Of a stretch of DNA of 64,000 nucleotides, positions 18,320-26,773 are shown piece after piece. The notes below the pieces were generated by a model that had not been told where the DNA came from, did not search any database, and saw only the letters and a program-made list of their open reading frames with translations. This stretch comes from Pseudomonas sp. PDNC002 (GTDB lineage Bacteria > Pseudomonadota > Gammaproteobacteria > Pseudomonadales > Pseudomonadaceae): contig NZ_CP070356.1 in NCBI RefSeq assembly GCF_016919445.1, forward strand, positions 193,501 to 257,500, read 5' to 3'. Position numbers and translations under genes: made by a program. Every line of letters starts with the position of its first letter. Position 1 is the first letter of the stretch.

Positions 18320-19138
18320 TCACTCCCAGGATGCAAACCGCTTCTGCAACCAGCGCAGCCCAAGCTCGAAGCTCAGCGCGATGGCGGCGATCAGCAGGAT
18401 GCCCAGCACCACCACGTCGGTGGCGAGGAACTGCGCGGCGGACTGCACCATGAAACCCAGGCCGCGGTTGGCGGCGATCAGCTCGGCGGCGACCAGGGTC
18501 GACCAGCCCACGCCCAGGGCGATGCGCAGGCCGGTCAGGACTTCCGGCAGCGCGCTGGGCAGGATGACGTGACGCACAACTTGCAGACGGCTCGCGCCCA
18601 GGCAGCGCACCGCCTGGATACGCGACTTGTCCACGCGGCGCACACCGGCGGCGGTAGCGATCAGCAGCGGCGCGAACAGCGCGAGGTAGATCAGCAGCAC
18701 CTTGGACAGTTCGCCGATACCGAACCAGATGACGATCAACGGCAGGTACGCCAGCGGCGGTACCGGGCGATAGAACTCCACCAGCGGATCGAACGCCGCG
18801 CTGACCAGCGGATTGAGGCCCATCAGGATGCCCAGCGGAATCGCCGTCAGCACCGCAGCGCCCAGCGCCAGCAGCACACGCATCAGGCTGGTGCCGACGT
18901 GTTGCCACAGCGAGGCGTCGACGTAACCTTCGGCCAGCACGCGCTGGAAGGCCTCCACCAGTTGCTCCGGGGCCGGCAGGAACAGGGTGTCGACCCAGCC
19001 CAGGTGGGTGGCCAGCCACCAGAGCACGAAGACGCCGACGATGCTGCCGGCGGCGGCCCAGCGGCGATAATCGCCCGGCACGCTGCGGGCTTTCGGCGCG
19101 GCGGCGGGGAGTTTGGCGGCGAGGGTTTCAGTGGGCAT
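18320..19138 (-). CDS. tauC: Taurine ABC transporter permease
   Basis: A 272-residue inner-membrane permease of the SsuC/TauC group with six predicted spans. The EAA loop that docks on the ATPase is seen as AVRCLGASRLQVVRHVILPSALP. The start was set at ATG 19138, where MPTETLAAKLPAAAP precedes the first span; the upstream in-frame extension lies wholly inside tauB and is not protein-like. It overlaps tauB by 11 bp, so the two are translationally coupled. It works with TauA and TauB, and possibly with the two extra binding proteins nearby. Confidence 0.92.
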   Translation of the reverse strand: MPTETLAAKLPAAAPKARSVPGDYRRWAAAGSIVGVFVLWWLATHLGWVDTLFLPAPEQLVEAFQRVLAEGYVDASLWQHVGTSLMRVLLALGAAVLTAIPLGILMGLNPLVSAAFDPLVEFYRPVPPLAYLPLIVIWFGIGELSKVLLIYLALFAPLLIATAAGVRRVDKSRIQAVRCLGASRLQVVRHVILPSALPEVLTGLRIALGVGWSTLVAAELIAANRGLGFMVQSAAQFLATDVVVLGILLIAAIALSFELGLRWLQKRFASWE

Positions 19139-19919
19139 GCTCGGCCTCCGGTTCTTCGAGGAACTCATCGAGAAGCAGTTGGCGCAGACGCGCGAATTCC
19201 GGGTCGGACTTGATGCTGCGCACCGGCTCACCGGCGGCGTAGCGGCGGGCGAAGTCCAGCGACAGGCGCTTGACGATGCGCGCCGGCGGGCCGTCCATCA
19301 CTACCAGGTCGGTTGCCAGGAACAACGCTTCGTCGACGCTGTGGGTAATCAGGAACAGGCCCTTGCCGGTCTTGCGCCACAGGTCGAGGGTCAGCACTTG
19401 CATGCGTTCGCGGGTCAGCGCATCGAGCGCGCCGAAGGGTTCGTCGAGCAGCAGGAAATCCGGTTCCACCGCCAGTGCGCGGGCGAGGCCCAGGCGCTGC
19501 CGCTGGCCGCCGGAAAGTTGCGAGATGCGGTAGTCCGCGTGCTCGCCCAGGCCCACCAGCTTCAGTACTTCGTGGGCACGGGCATTGCGCTCGGCAGCGC
19601 CGACGCCGCGAATGCGCAAGCCCAGGGCCACGTTGTCCAGGGCGTTGAGCCAGGGCATCAGGGCGTCATCCTGGAACACCACGCCGCGTTCGCCGCCAGG
19701 GCCTTCGAGGGTCCGGCCATCGATCTGCACGCGACCGCTGTCCGGCGCCTGAAAGCCTGCCAGCACGTTGAGCAGGCTGGACTTGCCGCAGCCGGACGGG
19801 CCCAGCACCACCAGGGATTCGCCCTTGGCCAGGCTGAGAGTGAGGTCCTGCAACACGACGCGCTCGCGTCCGCGCTGCTGGAAAGTGAGGCTGACCGCCT
19901 CGGCCGTCAGACGGCTCAT
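19128..19919 (-). CDS. tauB: Taurine ABC transporter ATP-binding protein
   Basis: A 263-residue ABC ATPase. Walker A is GPSGCGKSS, Q-loop VVFQDDALMPW, signature QLSGGQRQRLGLARAL, Walker B FLLLDEPFGALD, and the switch His is in FLITHSVDEAL. These and the nitrate/sulfonate/taurine-type N-terminus mark the TauB/SsuB branch. Start chosen at ATG 19919 (MSRLTAEAVSLTF). A palindromic element fills the 192-bp gap to tauA, which may tune how much tauB-tauC mRNA accumulates relative to tauA. It powers taurine uptake at the inner membrane. Confidence 0.93.
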   Translation of the reverse strand: MSRLTAEAVSLTFQQRGRERVVLQDLTLSLAKGESLVVLGPSGCGKSSLLNVLAGFQAPDSGRVQIDGRTLEGPGGERGVVFQDDALMPWLNALDNVALGLRIRGVGAAERNARAHEVLKLVGLGEHADYRISQLSGGQRQRLGLARALAVEPDFLLLDEPFGALDALTRERMQVLTLDLWRKTGKGLFLITHSVDEALFLATDLVVMDGPPARIVKRLSLDFARRYAAGEPVRSIKSDPEFARLRQLLLDEFLEEPEAEHAH

Positions 19920-19967
19920 GTTCTGCCCTCCGTAGGGTGAGAAAGGGGTGTTTCGGTACAATGCTGG

Positions 19968-20085
19968 CCCTCTCCCCCGCCCTCTCCCTGAAGGGAGAGG
20001 GAGCTGTCCGTGCCGGCTGACGCCATGGCATCAACCTGCGCCGAACGAGTCCCCTCTCCCTTCAGGGAGAGGGTTAGGGAGAGGG
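19968..20085. repeat. MITE-like palindromic element inside the tau operon (inverted copy)
   Basis: Hairpins CCCTCTCCCTGAAGGGAGAGGG and CCCTCTCCCTTCAGGGAGAGGG flank a core whose reverse complement (GTTCGGCGCAGGTTGATG, CGTCAGCCGGCACGGACAG) matches the core of the copy at 14596. Confidence 0.85.
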
Positions 20086-20111
20086 CGTCCCGCGAAAAAA
20101 TTGCAGGCCGA

Positions 20112-21122
20112 TCAGCGCTGCCCAACCTGCACGCTCTCCGCCTGGCGCACGTATTCCGCGCTGACGTAGGGCGAGTAGTCCTTGAGTACCGAAGGCACGC
20201 GCTTCTGTTCTTTCAGGAAGGCAGCGGTACCCGCGATATCCTTGGCGGTGCCACCGCCCAGCAGCGCGGAAGACAGCTGCGCCTGGGACTCGGGGAAGGC
20301 CGAACCGGCCAGCAGCTCAGGTACGTCCTTCGGATCGGCGCCGGTCAGCTTGGCGATCTTCTTCACCTGCTCGGAATCGGCGGTCCACTCGGCCTTGTGG
20401 GCGTTGTAGTCGGCGAAGGAGTCCAGGCTGACCTTGGCGAACTTGGCGATGATTTCCGGGTGCTTCTCGGCGAAGTCCTTGCGAGCCACCCAGACCTCGA
20501 AGGTCGGTGCGCCCCACTGGCCAACTTCGGCGGCGTCGGTCAGTACCTTGCCGGACTTCTTGATCTCGCCCAGGGCGGGCGACCAGACGAAGGCGCCATC
20601 GATGTCGCCACGGCGCCAGGCGGCGGCGATCTCGGTGGGGTTGAGGTTGACGATCTTCACTTTGCTGGGGTCGATGTTCCAGTGCTTGAGCGCGCCCAGC
20701 AGGCTGTAGTGCGAGGTCGACACGAAGGGCGTGGCGATGGTCTTGCCGACCAGGTCCTCGGGCTTCTCGATCTTGCTGCCGTTGCGCACCACCAGCGCCT
20801 CGGCGGCGTTGATCTGCGCGGAGACGATGAAGGCGACGATCGGCAGGCCACGGGAAGTGGCGGCGGCCAGCGGGCTGGAGCCGAGGTTGCCCAGTTGCAC
20901 ATCACCCGAGGCGATGGCGGCGACCACTTCCGGGCCGCTGTTGAAGCGGCGCCAGTCGAGCTTCTCGCCGATAACTTTCTCGTAAGTACCGTCGGCCTGG
21001 GGCACCTTGGTCGGGTCGATGCCGGTCTGGTAGCCGAGGGTGATGTCGGCCTGGGCGGCGCCAGCGACGCCGACCAGGGCAAGCGCGGCCAGCAGGCGGC
21101 GCGGGGCACTGATGTGTTTCAT
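20112..21122 (-). CDS. tauA: Taurine ABC transporter substrate-binding protein
   Basis: A 336-residue periplasmic protein with signal peptide MKHISAPRRLLAALALVGVAGAAQA. The mature part begins with the TauA pattern DITLGYQTGIDPTKVPQA and includes FVSTSHYSLLGAL and WRRGDIDGAFVWSPAL, as in known taurine binding proteins. The ribosome-binding site is AGGAG, 6 bp before ATG. It captures taurine and delivers it to TauBC. It is second in a minus-strand unit that starts with another sulfonate-type binding protein 80 bp upstream. Confidence 0.92.
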   Translation of the reverse strand: MKHISAPRRLLAALALVGVAGAAQADITLGYQTGIDPTKVPQADGTYEKVIGEKLDWRRFNSGPEVVAAIASGDVQLGNLGSSPLAAATSRGLPIVAFIVSAQINAAEALVVRNGSKIEKPEDLVGKTIATPFVSTSHYSLLGALKHWNIDPSKVKIVNLNPTEIAAAWRRGDIDGAFVWSPALGEIKKSGKVLTDAAEVGQWGAPTFEVWVARKDFAEKHPEIIAKFAKVSLDSFADYNAHKAEWTADSEQVKKIAKLTGADPKDVPELLAGSAFPESQAQLSSALLGGGTAKDIAGTAAFLKEQKRVPSVLKDYSPYVSAEYVRQAESVQVGQR

Positions 21123-21202
21123 GTGGAGCTCCTGGAAATGCGTACAAAGGCGGCCGGCCGGGCCGTGACGGGCCGCTCGGGAGAGCGGCGGGAAATTGCG
21201 GA

Positions 21203-22174
21203 TCAGTTGCTCGCCACGTCCGGCTGCCAGACCGGCACCGCGCGGGCATCGACAGGCTTGGGCAGCAGGCCTTCGGCGTAGAAGGCGTCGGCAATGCGTT
21301 GCTGCTCGTCGAGGCCGTCCTTGCGCACCGGCTGCACGTCATAGCTGCGGCGGGCATTGGCCTGTTCGACGGTGGCGACATCGAGGTTGCCCCACAGCGG
21401 GCCGAGCACCTTGGCGGCGTCGGCGGGGTGCTCTTTCACCCAGCGGCCAGTCTTCTGCAGTTCGGCGAAGACCTGCTTGAGCACTTCCGGGTGGGCCTTG
21501 GCGTACTCGGTGGACGCGAGGTAGTAGCGCTGGTAGCTGGCCAGGCCCTTGCCGTCGACCAGCACGCGGGCGTTCTGCTGACGCTGGGCGCTGGCCACGT
21601 ATGGGTCCCAGGTCACCCACGCATCGACCTTGTGGTTCTCGAAGGCGGCGCGGCCATCGGCGGGAGTGAGGTACGCCGGCTGGATGTCGGAGAACTTCAG
21701 CCCGGCCTTCTGCAGGGCGGCGATCAGCAGGTAGTGGCTGCCGGCGGCCTTGGTCACGGCCACGCGCTTGCCTTTGAGATCGGCCAGGGAGTTGAGCGGC
21801 GAATCGTGCGGCACCAGGATCGACTGCGCGGTGGGCGACGGGGTTTCGCGGGCGAAATAGGTCAGCTGCGCGCCGGCGGCCTGGGCAAAGACGGGTACGG
21901 TATCGGCGACGTCGGCGGACAGGTCGACGTTGCCCACATTCAGGGATTCGAGCAGCGGCAGGCCGCTGGGGAACTCATGCCAGGTGACCTTGATGCCCTG
22001 CTTGCCCAGTTCGCGCTCCAGGTTGCCCTGGGCTTTCACCACGGTCAGCAGCGTGGAGGACTTCTGGAAGCCGATGCGCAGGGTCTGCTCGGCCTGGGCG
22101 GACAGGGCGCCGAACAGGGCGACCGACGCGCTGAGGCCAACGGCGAAACGGCGCAGGAAATGACTGCGGGACAT
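21203..22174 (-). CDS. SsuA-type aliphatic sulfonate / sulfate-ester binding protein
   Basis: A 323-residue periplasmic binding protein with a signal peptide (MSRSHFLRRFAVGLSASVAL, cleaved near SAQA-EQ). Family segments are LRIGFQKSSTLLTVVKAQG, FPSGLPLLESLNVGNVD and AAFENHKVDAWVTWDPYVA, as in SsuA and AtsR. It has no ABC ATPase or permease of its own and lies just upstream of tauABC, which probably serves it. The AT-rich region upstream looks like the promoter of the whole binding-protein-tauABCD unit. Ligand unknown: alkanesulfonates or sulfate esters are the likely choices. Confidence 0.9.
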   Translation of the reverse strand: MSRSHFLRRFAVGLSASVALFGALSAQAEQTLRIGFQKSSTLLTVVKAQGNLERELGKQGIKVTWHEFPSGLPLLESLNVGNVDLSADVADTVPVFAQAAGAQLTYFARETPSPTAQSILVPHDSPLNSLADLKGKRVAVTKAAGSHYLLIAALQKAGLKFSDIQPAYLTPADGRAAFENHKVDAWVTWDPYVASAQRQQNARVLVDGKGLASYQRYYLASTEYAKAHPEVLKQVFAELQKTGRWVKEHPADAAKVLGPLWGNLDVATVEQANARRSYDVQPVRKDGLDEQQRIADAFYAEGLLPKPVDARAVPVWQPDVASN

Positions 22175-22269
22175 GGATACGGCTCCTCGGGTACGGGTTG
22201 GCCGCCCGCAGAGCGAGGCGGACCACTGGACAGGTCAGGTGATGCTGGATGAGTCCGGTGGTCCGGTAG

Positions 22270-22330
22270 AGCGAAGATTACAGGTATAAAAAATCCAAAA
22301 TAAATAATTTTTAGTTCTTAACTAATGCCG
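22270..22330 (-). promoter_or_regulatory. AT-rich promoter zone of the ssuA-like/tauABCD unit
   Basis: A 60-bp block of very low GC (runs such as AAAAAATCC and AATAAATAATTTTTAG) in otherwise GC-rich DNA, 100-150 bp upstream of the binding-protein start. It resembles CysB-activated sulfur-starvation promoters by composition only; no exact box is claimed. Confidence 0.45.
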
Positions 22331-22348
22331 GACGGATTTACCCGCCAA

Positions 22349-23245
22349 TCAGTGCGCAGCCCCCAGCAGCCGGGCCCTCAAGCCTTCCGCGCGGAGACTC
22401 GACTGCGCAGCCTCGCGAGCCACCGCCAGCACCTGGATGGCCAGGTTGGAAAAATGGCTGCTGCGGCTGAAGCTCAGCCCGGCGCCGACGGCGATGTCGT
22501 CGTCCAGTTGCGCGGCGGCCTGTTCGCTGAGCACCAGTCCCAGCCCCAGGAGACGCGACAACTCCGAGCCCTGCGCCAGCTCCAGCCGGTTCGCCGCATG
22601 CAGCGCGAGACCGAGGGCGACGTTGGCTTCCAGCAGCAGGGCCAGGCCATCGCACAGCGAACGCCGGGGCGTGATCGCCAGCCCCGGCGGCAGGAGGATG
22701 TCTTCCGGATGCACGCGCAGTTCGTTGCACTGCGCGCCACCGCGCAGTACCAGGCCCGCACGGGCGCTGGGCAGCGCGGCGAGGAGGAAATCGCGACCGG
22801 GTTCGTACCAGGCGCGCAGCACCAGCCAGTCGGCGGCTTCGACGGTGAAGGCGTCCCACTCCGCGCCATTGACGCGGAAACCACCGCGCACATGTTCGGC
22901 GGCCTGCAGCGACTGCCCGTCCCCCAGCGCGCCCCACAGCGGCTCGCGCAACAGCGTCAGGTTGAGCAGGCGCTGCACCTGCTCGCGGCTGCCCAGCAGG
23001 CTGACCCGCGCCAGCTGCAGGTGGTGGACGGCGAACAGCCGGGCCAGGCCGCCGTCCCGTTCGCAGAGATCACGCAGGGTTTGCAGGATGTCCTGCCAAG
23101 GACTGGCGCTACCGCCCAGTTGAGCCGGCAGGGACAGCCGCAACAGGCCGGACTCGCGCAGGGCGCGGGCCCAGGTTCCGGCTGCGCTGGGAACAGGCGG
23201 TGCGACCGGCCGGGTCGCAGCCAGCCGGAATGGAACAACGCTCAT
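22349..23245 (-). CDS. Acyl-CoA-dehydrogenase-fold protein of the sulfur-assimilation type
   Basis: A 298-residue protein that aligns with shortened acyl-CoA dehydrogenases seen in organosulfur gene sets (SfnB/DszC-like relatives). Recognisable parts are the N-terminal helices (ALRESGLLRLSLPAQLGG), a middle beta domain (GGFRVNGAEWDAFTVEAADWLVLRAW) and a C-terminal helical bundle. It is about 100 residues shorter than typical members. Start set at ATG 23245 with an upstream AGAGG; the longer frame is unlikely. It may use reduced flavin for oxygenation or desulfurisation, or be a degenerate partner. Same strand as the flanking binding proteins. Confidence 0.7.
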   Translation of the reverse strand: MSVVPFRLAATRPVAPPVPSAAGTWARALRESGLLRLSLPAQLGGSASPWQDILQTLRDLCERDGGLARLFAVHHLQLARVSLLGSREQVQRLLNLTLLREPLWGALGDGQSLQAAEHVRGGFRVNGAEWDAFTVEAADWLVLRAWYEPGRDFLLAALPSARAGLVLRGGAQCNELRVHPEDILLPPGLAITPRRSLCDGLALLLEANVALGLALHAANRLELAQGSELSRLLGLGLVLSEQAAAQLDDDIAVGAGLSFSRSSHFSNLAIQVLAVAREAAQSSLRAEGLRARLLGAAH

Positions 23246-23438
23246 GGACACCTCTGGAAAGACGCGAGGATCAGTGGCCTGGGCGTTGGGCGCGCGGGTG
23301 GACTGAAGCGGAAACAGAGCTTGGAACAACCCCGTTGGGCCGCCGGGAAGAACCGGCCGCCAGGGCGGTACTTAGAACCATATCCAAGCATCGCCGCAAG
23401 GTTAAATAACCTTTTTGCCTTAGCTGAGAACCCGCCAC

Positions 23439-24383
23439 TCAGTGGAATGAGGTGGCGAAGGAGGTATCGATCACGCTGGAGGTATCGAAAGCCTTGGGCA
23501 GCGCGCCGGTCTGCAGGAGGAAGTCGGCGGTGCCCTGGTAATCGGCGGCGGCCTGTTTATCCACCGGGCCGACGCTCATGGCGGCCTGGCCGATCCAGTG
23601 GCGCGACACGGACTGGTCGAGGTTGGCCTTTTTCGCCCAGACGTCGGCGTACTGCTCCTTGTGCGCCTCGACCCAGGCGCGGGCCTTCTGCAGGCGGCCA
23701 AGGAAATCGGCGATCTGCTCGCGCTTGGGATCGATGGAATTGGCGTTGGCAGCGATGCTCGACAGCCCCGGCATCAGGTCGCGGGCGGTGAGGATCGGGC
23801 GCGCGCCGGAGAATACGATCTGCTGCGAGATATAGGGCTCCCATACCGGGAATGCATCGATGCTGCCGCGCGGCAATGCGGCGGCGGCGTCGATGGGCAT
23901 CAGCTTGACGAACTCCACGTAATCGCTGGGCAGGCCGGCCTTTTCCAGCGCGCGCAGGGTCAATTGCTGGCTCCAGGCGCCGGGCCAGTAGGCGACCTTC
24001 TTGCCCTTGAGGTCGGCGATGGTCTTCACCGGCGAATCCTTGGGCACCAGCAGGGCAATGGTGTCCGGGTTCTGCTGGGAGATACCGATCAGCTTCACCG
24101 GCGCTCCCTTGGCGGCAAGGAAGATGAAGCCCGAGTCGCCAAGGAAGCCCAGGTCCAGCGCGCCGGCCTGCAACCCTTCGGCCACCGGCGCGGCGGACTG
24201 GAAGTGCTTCCAGTCGACGGTGTAGGGCGCGCCTTCAAGCACGCCGGACGCTTCCATCGATGCGCGCACGTTGTAGTAGTTCTGGTCCCCCACCCGCAGG
24301 GTCGGCAGGTCGGCGGCGTGGGCCAACGGCGCGCCCAGGATGAGCGCGGCGAAGGTGGCGCGCAGGCGTTGCTTCAGGTTCAT
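23439..24383 (-). CDS. Sulfonate-type ABC substrate-binding protein
   Basis: A 314-residue periplasmic binding protein with signal peptide MNLKQRLRATFAALILGAPL...AHA. It has the NMT1/SsuA-like fold signatures LRVGDQNYYNVRASMEASG, ALDLGFLGDSGFIFLAAKG and PRGSIDAFPVWEPYISQQ. It begins 11 bp after the SsuD-type monooxygenase gene, so the two are cotranscribed and probably handle the same sulfonate. No dedicated permease or ATPase is nearby; TauBC is the nearest ABC core. This is the third such binding protein in under 5 kb. Confidence 0.88.
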   Translation of the reverse strand: MNLKQRLRATFAALILGAPLAHAADLPTLRVGDQNYYNVRASMEASGVLEGAPYTVDWKHFQSAAPVAEGLQAGALDLGFLGDSGFIFLAAKGAPVKLIGISQQNPDTIALLVPKDSPVKTIADLKGKKVAYWPGAWSQQLTLRALEKAGLPSDYVEFVKLMPIDAAAALPRGSIDAFPVWEPYISQQIVFSGARPILTARDLMPGLSSIAANANSIDPKREQIADFLGRLQKARAWVEAHKEQYADVWAKKANLDQSVSRHWIGQAAMSVGPVDKQAAADYQGTADFLLQTGALPKAFDTSSVIDTSFATSFH

Positions 24384-24394
24384 CGAAAAGCTCC

Positions 24395-25483
24395 TCAGCC
24401 GGCGCGCCGCAGTTGCGGCAGACGGGCGATATGGTCGTGGATGGCGGGAATCAGGCCCTGGCCGTAGCGCACGGCATCGCCGAGCGGGTCGAAGCCACGG
24501 ATCAGGAAGGTGGAAACGCCCAGGCGGTAGTACTCGCCCAGCGCGGCGGCGACTTGCTCGGGCGTGCCGACCAGCGCGGTGGAGTTCCAGCGCGCACCGG
24601 TAAGCCGGGCCACGCCGGTCCACAGGCGCGTGTCGAGCACCTCGCCCTGCTGCGCCGCGGCCAGCAGGCGCTGGGAGCCGACGTTCTCCGGCTGGTGATC
24701 ATTGAGCGGCAAGCCCAGGCGGGTGCGGTTCTCCCGCACCTGTTCGAGCACTTCGGCAGCGCGCTTCCAGGCGGCCTCCTCGGTGTCGGCGACGATGGGG
24801 CGGAAGGACACCGAGAAGCGCGGATCACGCCCCTGAGCATGCGCGGCAGCCCGCACGCGGCGAATGTGGCCGTCGACAGCGGCCAGCGGCTCGCCCCAGA
24901 GCATGTAGGTGTCGGCGTGCTTCGCCGCGACGTCGATGGCGGCATCCGAGGAGCCGCTGAAGTAGATTGGGATGTGCGGTTTCTGCTGCGGGCGCACGGC
25001 GGGCGAAGCGCCCTGGAAGCGATAGAACTCGCCATCGAAGTCCACCGGGCCTTCAGCAGTCCAGATGTCGCGCAGCGCTTGCAGGTATTCGTCGGTGCGG
25101 GCGTAGCGGCGGTCGTGTTGGAGGTAGTCGCCGTCGCGGGCGAGGTCTTCGTCGTTGCCGCCGCTGACCACGTTGAGGGCCAGGCGGCCATCGCTGAACT
25201 GGTCGAGGGTGGCGAGTTGGCGGGCAGCCAATGGCGGCGCGATCACACCCGGCCGATAGGCCAGCAAGATGCCCAGCCGACGGGTAGCGGCGGCGACGAA
25301 GGAGCTGACCACCGCTCCTTCAGCGGCATTGCTGAAATACCCCACCAGCACGCGGTCGAAACCGGCGTCCTCATGGGCCTGGGCAAAGCGCCGGACGAAT
25401 CCGGCATCCACCGCTTCCCCCAGCGGCTGGTCCACCTCGGAACTCGGGGTGGCGGTGATCATGCCGAGAATTTCCACGCTCAC
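24395..25483 (-). CDS. FMNH2-dependent alkanesulfonate-type monooxygenase (SsuD/LLM family)
   Basis: A 362-residue bacterial luciferase-like flavin monooxygenase. SsuD-type features are the start MSVEILGMITATPSSE, the segments FDRVLVGYFSNAAEG, GRLALNVVSGG and PIYFSGSSDAAIDVAAKHADTY, and the C-terminal LIRGFDPLGDAVRYGQGLIP. It would cleave the C-S bond of a sulfonate with FMNH2 and oxygen, giving sulfite and an aldehyde in the cytoplasm. No SsuE flavin reductase gene is in the window, so the reductant comes from elsewhere. First gene of an operon with the downstream binding protein. Confidence 0.9.
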   Translation of the reverse strand: MSVEILGMITATPSSEVDQPLGEAVDAGFVRRFAQAHEDAGFDRVLVGYFSNAAEGAVVSSFVAAATRRLGILLAYRPGVIAPPLAARQLATLDQFSDGRLALNVVSGGNDEDLARDGDYLQHDRRYARTDEYLQALRDIWTAEGPVDFDGEFYRFQGASPAVRPQQKPHIPIYFSGSSDAAIDVAAKHADTYMLWGEPLAAVDGHIRRVRAAAHAQGRDPRFSVSFRPIVADTEEAAWKRAAEVLEQVRENRTRLGLPLNDHQPENVGSQRLLAAAQQGEVLDTRLWTGVARLTGARWNSTALVGTPEQVAAALGEYYRLGVSTFLIRGFDPLGDAVRYGQGLIPAIHDHIARLPQLRRAG

Positions 25484-25613
25484 TGTGTTGCCCTCGCCTG
25501 GGCCGCTGCATAAGGTCGGCGGCTTTCGTTATAAGAAAAACGTCGGTTAAGAAGTTGTTCTTAGAAGCTATAGGCAAGCGCTTCATGATGGAAATTCATT
25601 TTTGTCATATCCT

Positions 25614-25634
25614 AATATGCTAATTACGCATATT
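25614..25634. promoter_or_regulatory. Perfect dyad AATATGC-N7-GCATATT, candidate LysR-type operator
   Basis: Arms 25614-25620 and 25628-25634 with a 7-bp spacer lie 130 bp upstream of the SsuD-type gene in an AT-rich block. The half-site GCATATT recurs in the LysR/dioxygenase intergenic region (26799-26805). The spacing suits a LysR-family site. Confidence 0.55.
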
Positions 25635-25689
25635 CAGGCATAACCAAGCTGCGCGGCGCGCGCTTTTACCGCCACATCACTGCCGAACC

Positions 25690-25765
25690 GTAGGAGCGGA
25701 CCTTGTCCGCGAAGCCTTGGACCCGCACGGCCGTTTTTTTCGCGGAGAAGCTCCGCTCCTACAAG
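25690..25765. repeat. Inverted pair of REP-type palindromes
   Basis: GTAGGAGCGGACCTTGTCCG (from 25690) and the inverted TTCGCGGAGAAGCTCCGCTC (25739-25765) face each other between the LysR gene and the SsuD-type gene. They may act as a transcription barrier. The 393-bp gap otherwise holds only the AT-rich promoter zone and dyad. Confidence 0.85.
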
Positions 25766-25876
25766 AGCGCGCGCGATTGCGGAGCGTGGGCGGAGTGCGG
25801 AGTGCGGGCGCCAAGTGCGTAGATATTGCGAGCCAGCTCGTTCGTGCCGGAGCGAGCATGGAGAAGCCGCCCGCAG

Positions 25877-26773
25877 TCAACCCGCTGCGATGTCGAGACC
25901 CTCAGCCACAGCATGGCCGAACAGCCGTGCCGGCGTTTCCAGGTTGCCCAGCAGGCGCGGACGCACCAGCCAAAGCTGGATCAACGGCTGGAAGTCCTCC
26001 AGCGCCAATACCCGCAATTGGTCGCGGTAGCGACTGCGCGCGAGGGCCGGCGCCGGCACGAGGCCAAGCCCGCGCCCTTCGGCCACAAGGCCAAGCTGCA
26101 GCTCGCTGCCGAAGGTTTCCAGGTTCAACTGCAGCCCCAGTCCCTGATCGGCCAGAGCCCGCTGCAGGCCTGCACGGAAGCCGCAGCCGTCCGGGTTCAG
26201 CACCCAGCCGTGCTGGTAGCAATCGAGCAGCCGGCGGGCCTGCACGTCACCGTCTTTCGCTGCCACCACGCAGAGTTCGACCCGGCCCAGCGGCGTGGCG
26301 CCGAGATCGTCGGGGAATACCTTGCTGGGCGGAAACAGCACCACCGCCGCGTCCAGATCGGCGTTCTCCAGCCGCGCCAGCAGATGGCTGCCCCAGCCGC
26401 TGCTGACCTGCGCACGGAGCTCGGGGTACTCGTCGGCCAACTGGCGTAGGGCCTCCAGCAACACCACTTCGCCGATGCTCTGCGGCACACCCAGGCGCAA
26501 CACGCCGCTGGGCGCGCTGTCGCTGGCCACCAGCTCACGCAGGCCGTCCACCTCGCGCATCACCCGCAAGCACTGCTCGAACACACGGCGCCCGGCGGCG
26601 GTGGGCTTGAGCGGCTTGGTGTTGCGGTCCAGCAGCTCCACCCTGAGGGATTCCTCCAGGCTCTGCACCCGCCGGGTGATGGCGGACTGGGTCAGACCAA
26701 GGCTCTCGGCGGCCTGGCTGAGGGAGGCGTTGCGGATCACCGCGACGAAGGCATCGATGTCGTCGATCTTCAT
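25877..26773 (-). CDS. LysR-family transcriptional regulator
   Basis: A 298-residue LysR protein. The N-terminal winged HTH covers residues 1-60 (AFVAVIRNASLSQAAESLG, TQSAITRRVQSLEESL), followed by the linker helix and a ligand-binding domain (SGVLRLGVPQSIGEVVLLEAL; ELQLGLVAEGRGLGLVP). It is divergent from the 3-mercaptopropionate dioxygenase gene across 113 bp, the usual layout for a LysR controlling its neighbour. A shared motif also appears upstream of the SsuD-type gene, so it may control both thiol oxidation and sulfonate use. Effector unknown. Confidence 0.92.
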   Translation of the reverse strand: MKIDDIDAFVAVIRNASLSQAAESLGLTQSAITRRVQSLEESLRVELLDRNTKPLKPTAAGRRVFEQCLRVMREVDGLRELVASDSAPSGVLRLGVPQSIGEVVLLEALRQLADEYPELRAQVSSGWGSHLLARLENADLDAAVVLFPPSKVFPDDLGATPLGRVELCVVAAKDGDVQARRLLDCYQHGWVLNPDGCGFRAGLQRALADQGLGLQLNLETFGSELQLGLVAEGRGLGLVPAPALARSRYRDQLRVLALEDFQPLIQLWLVRPRLLGNLETPARLFGHAVAEGLDIAAG

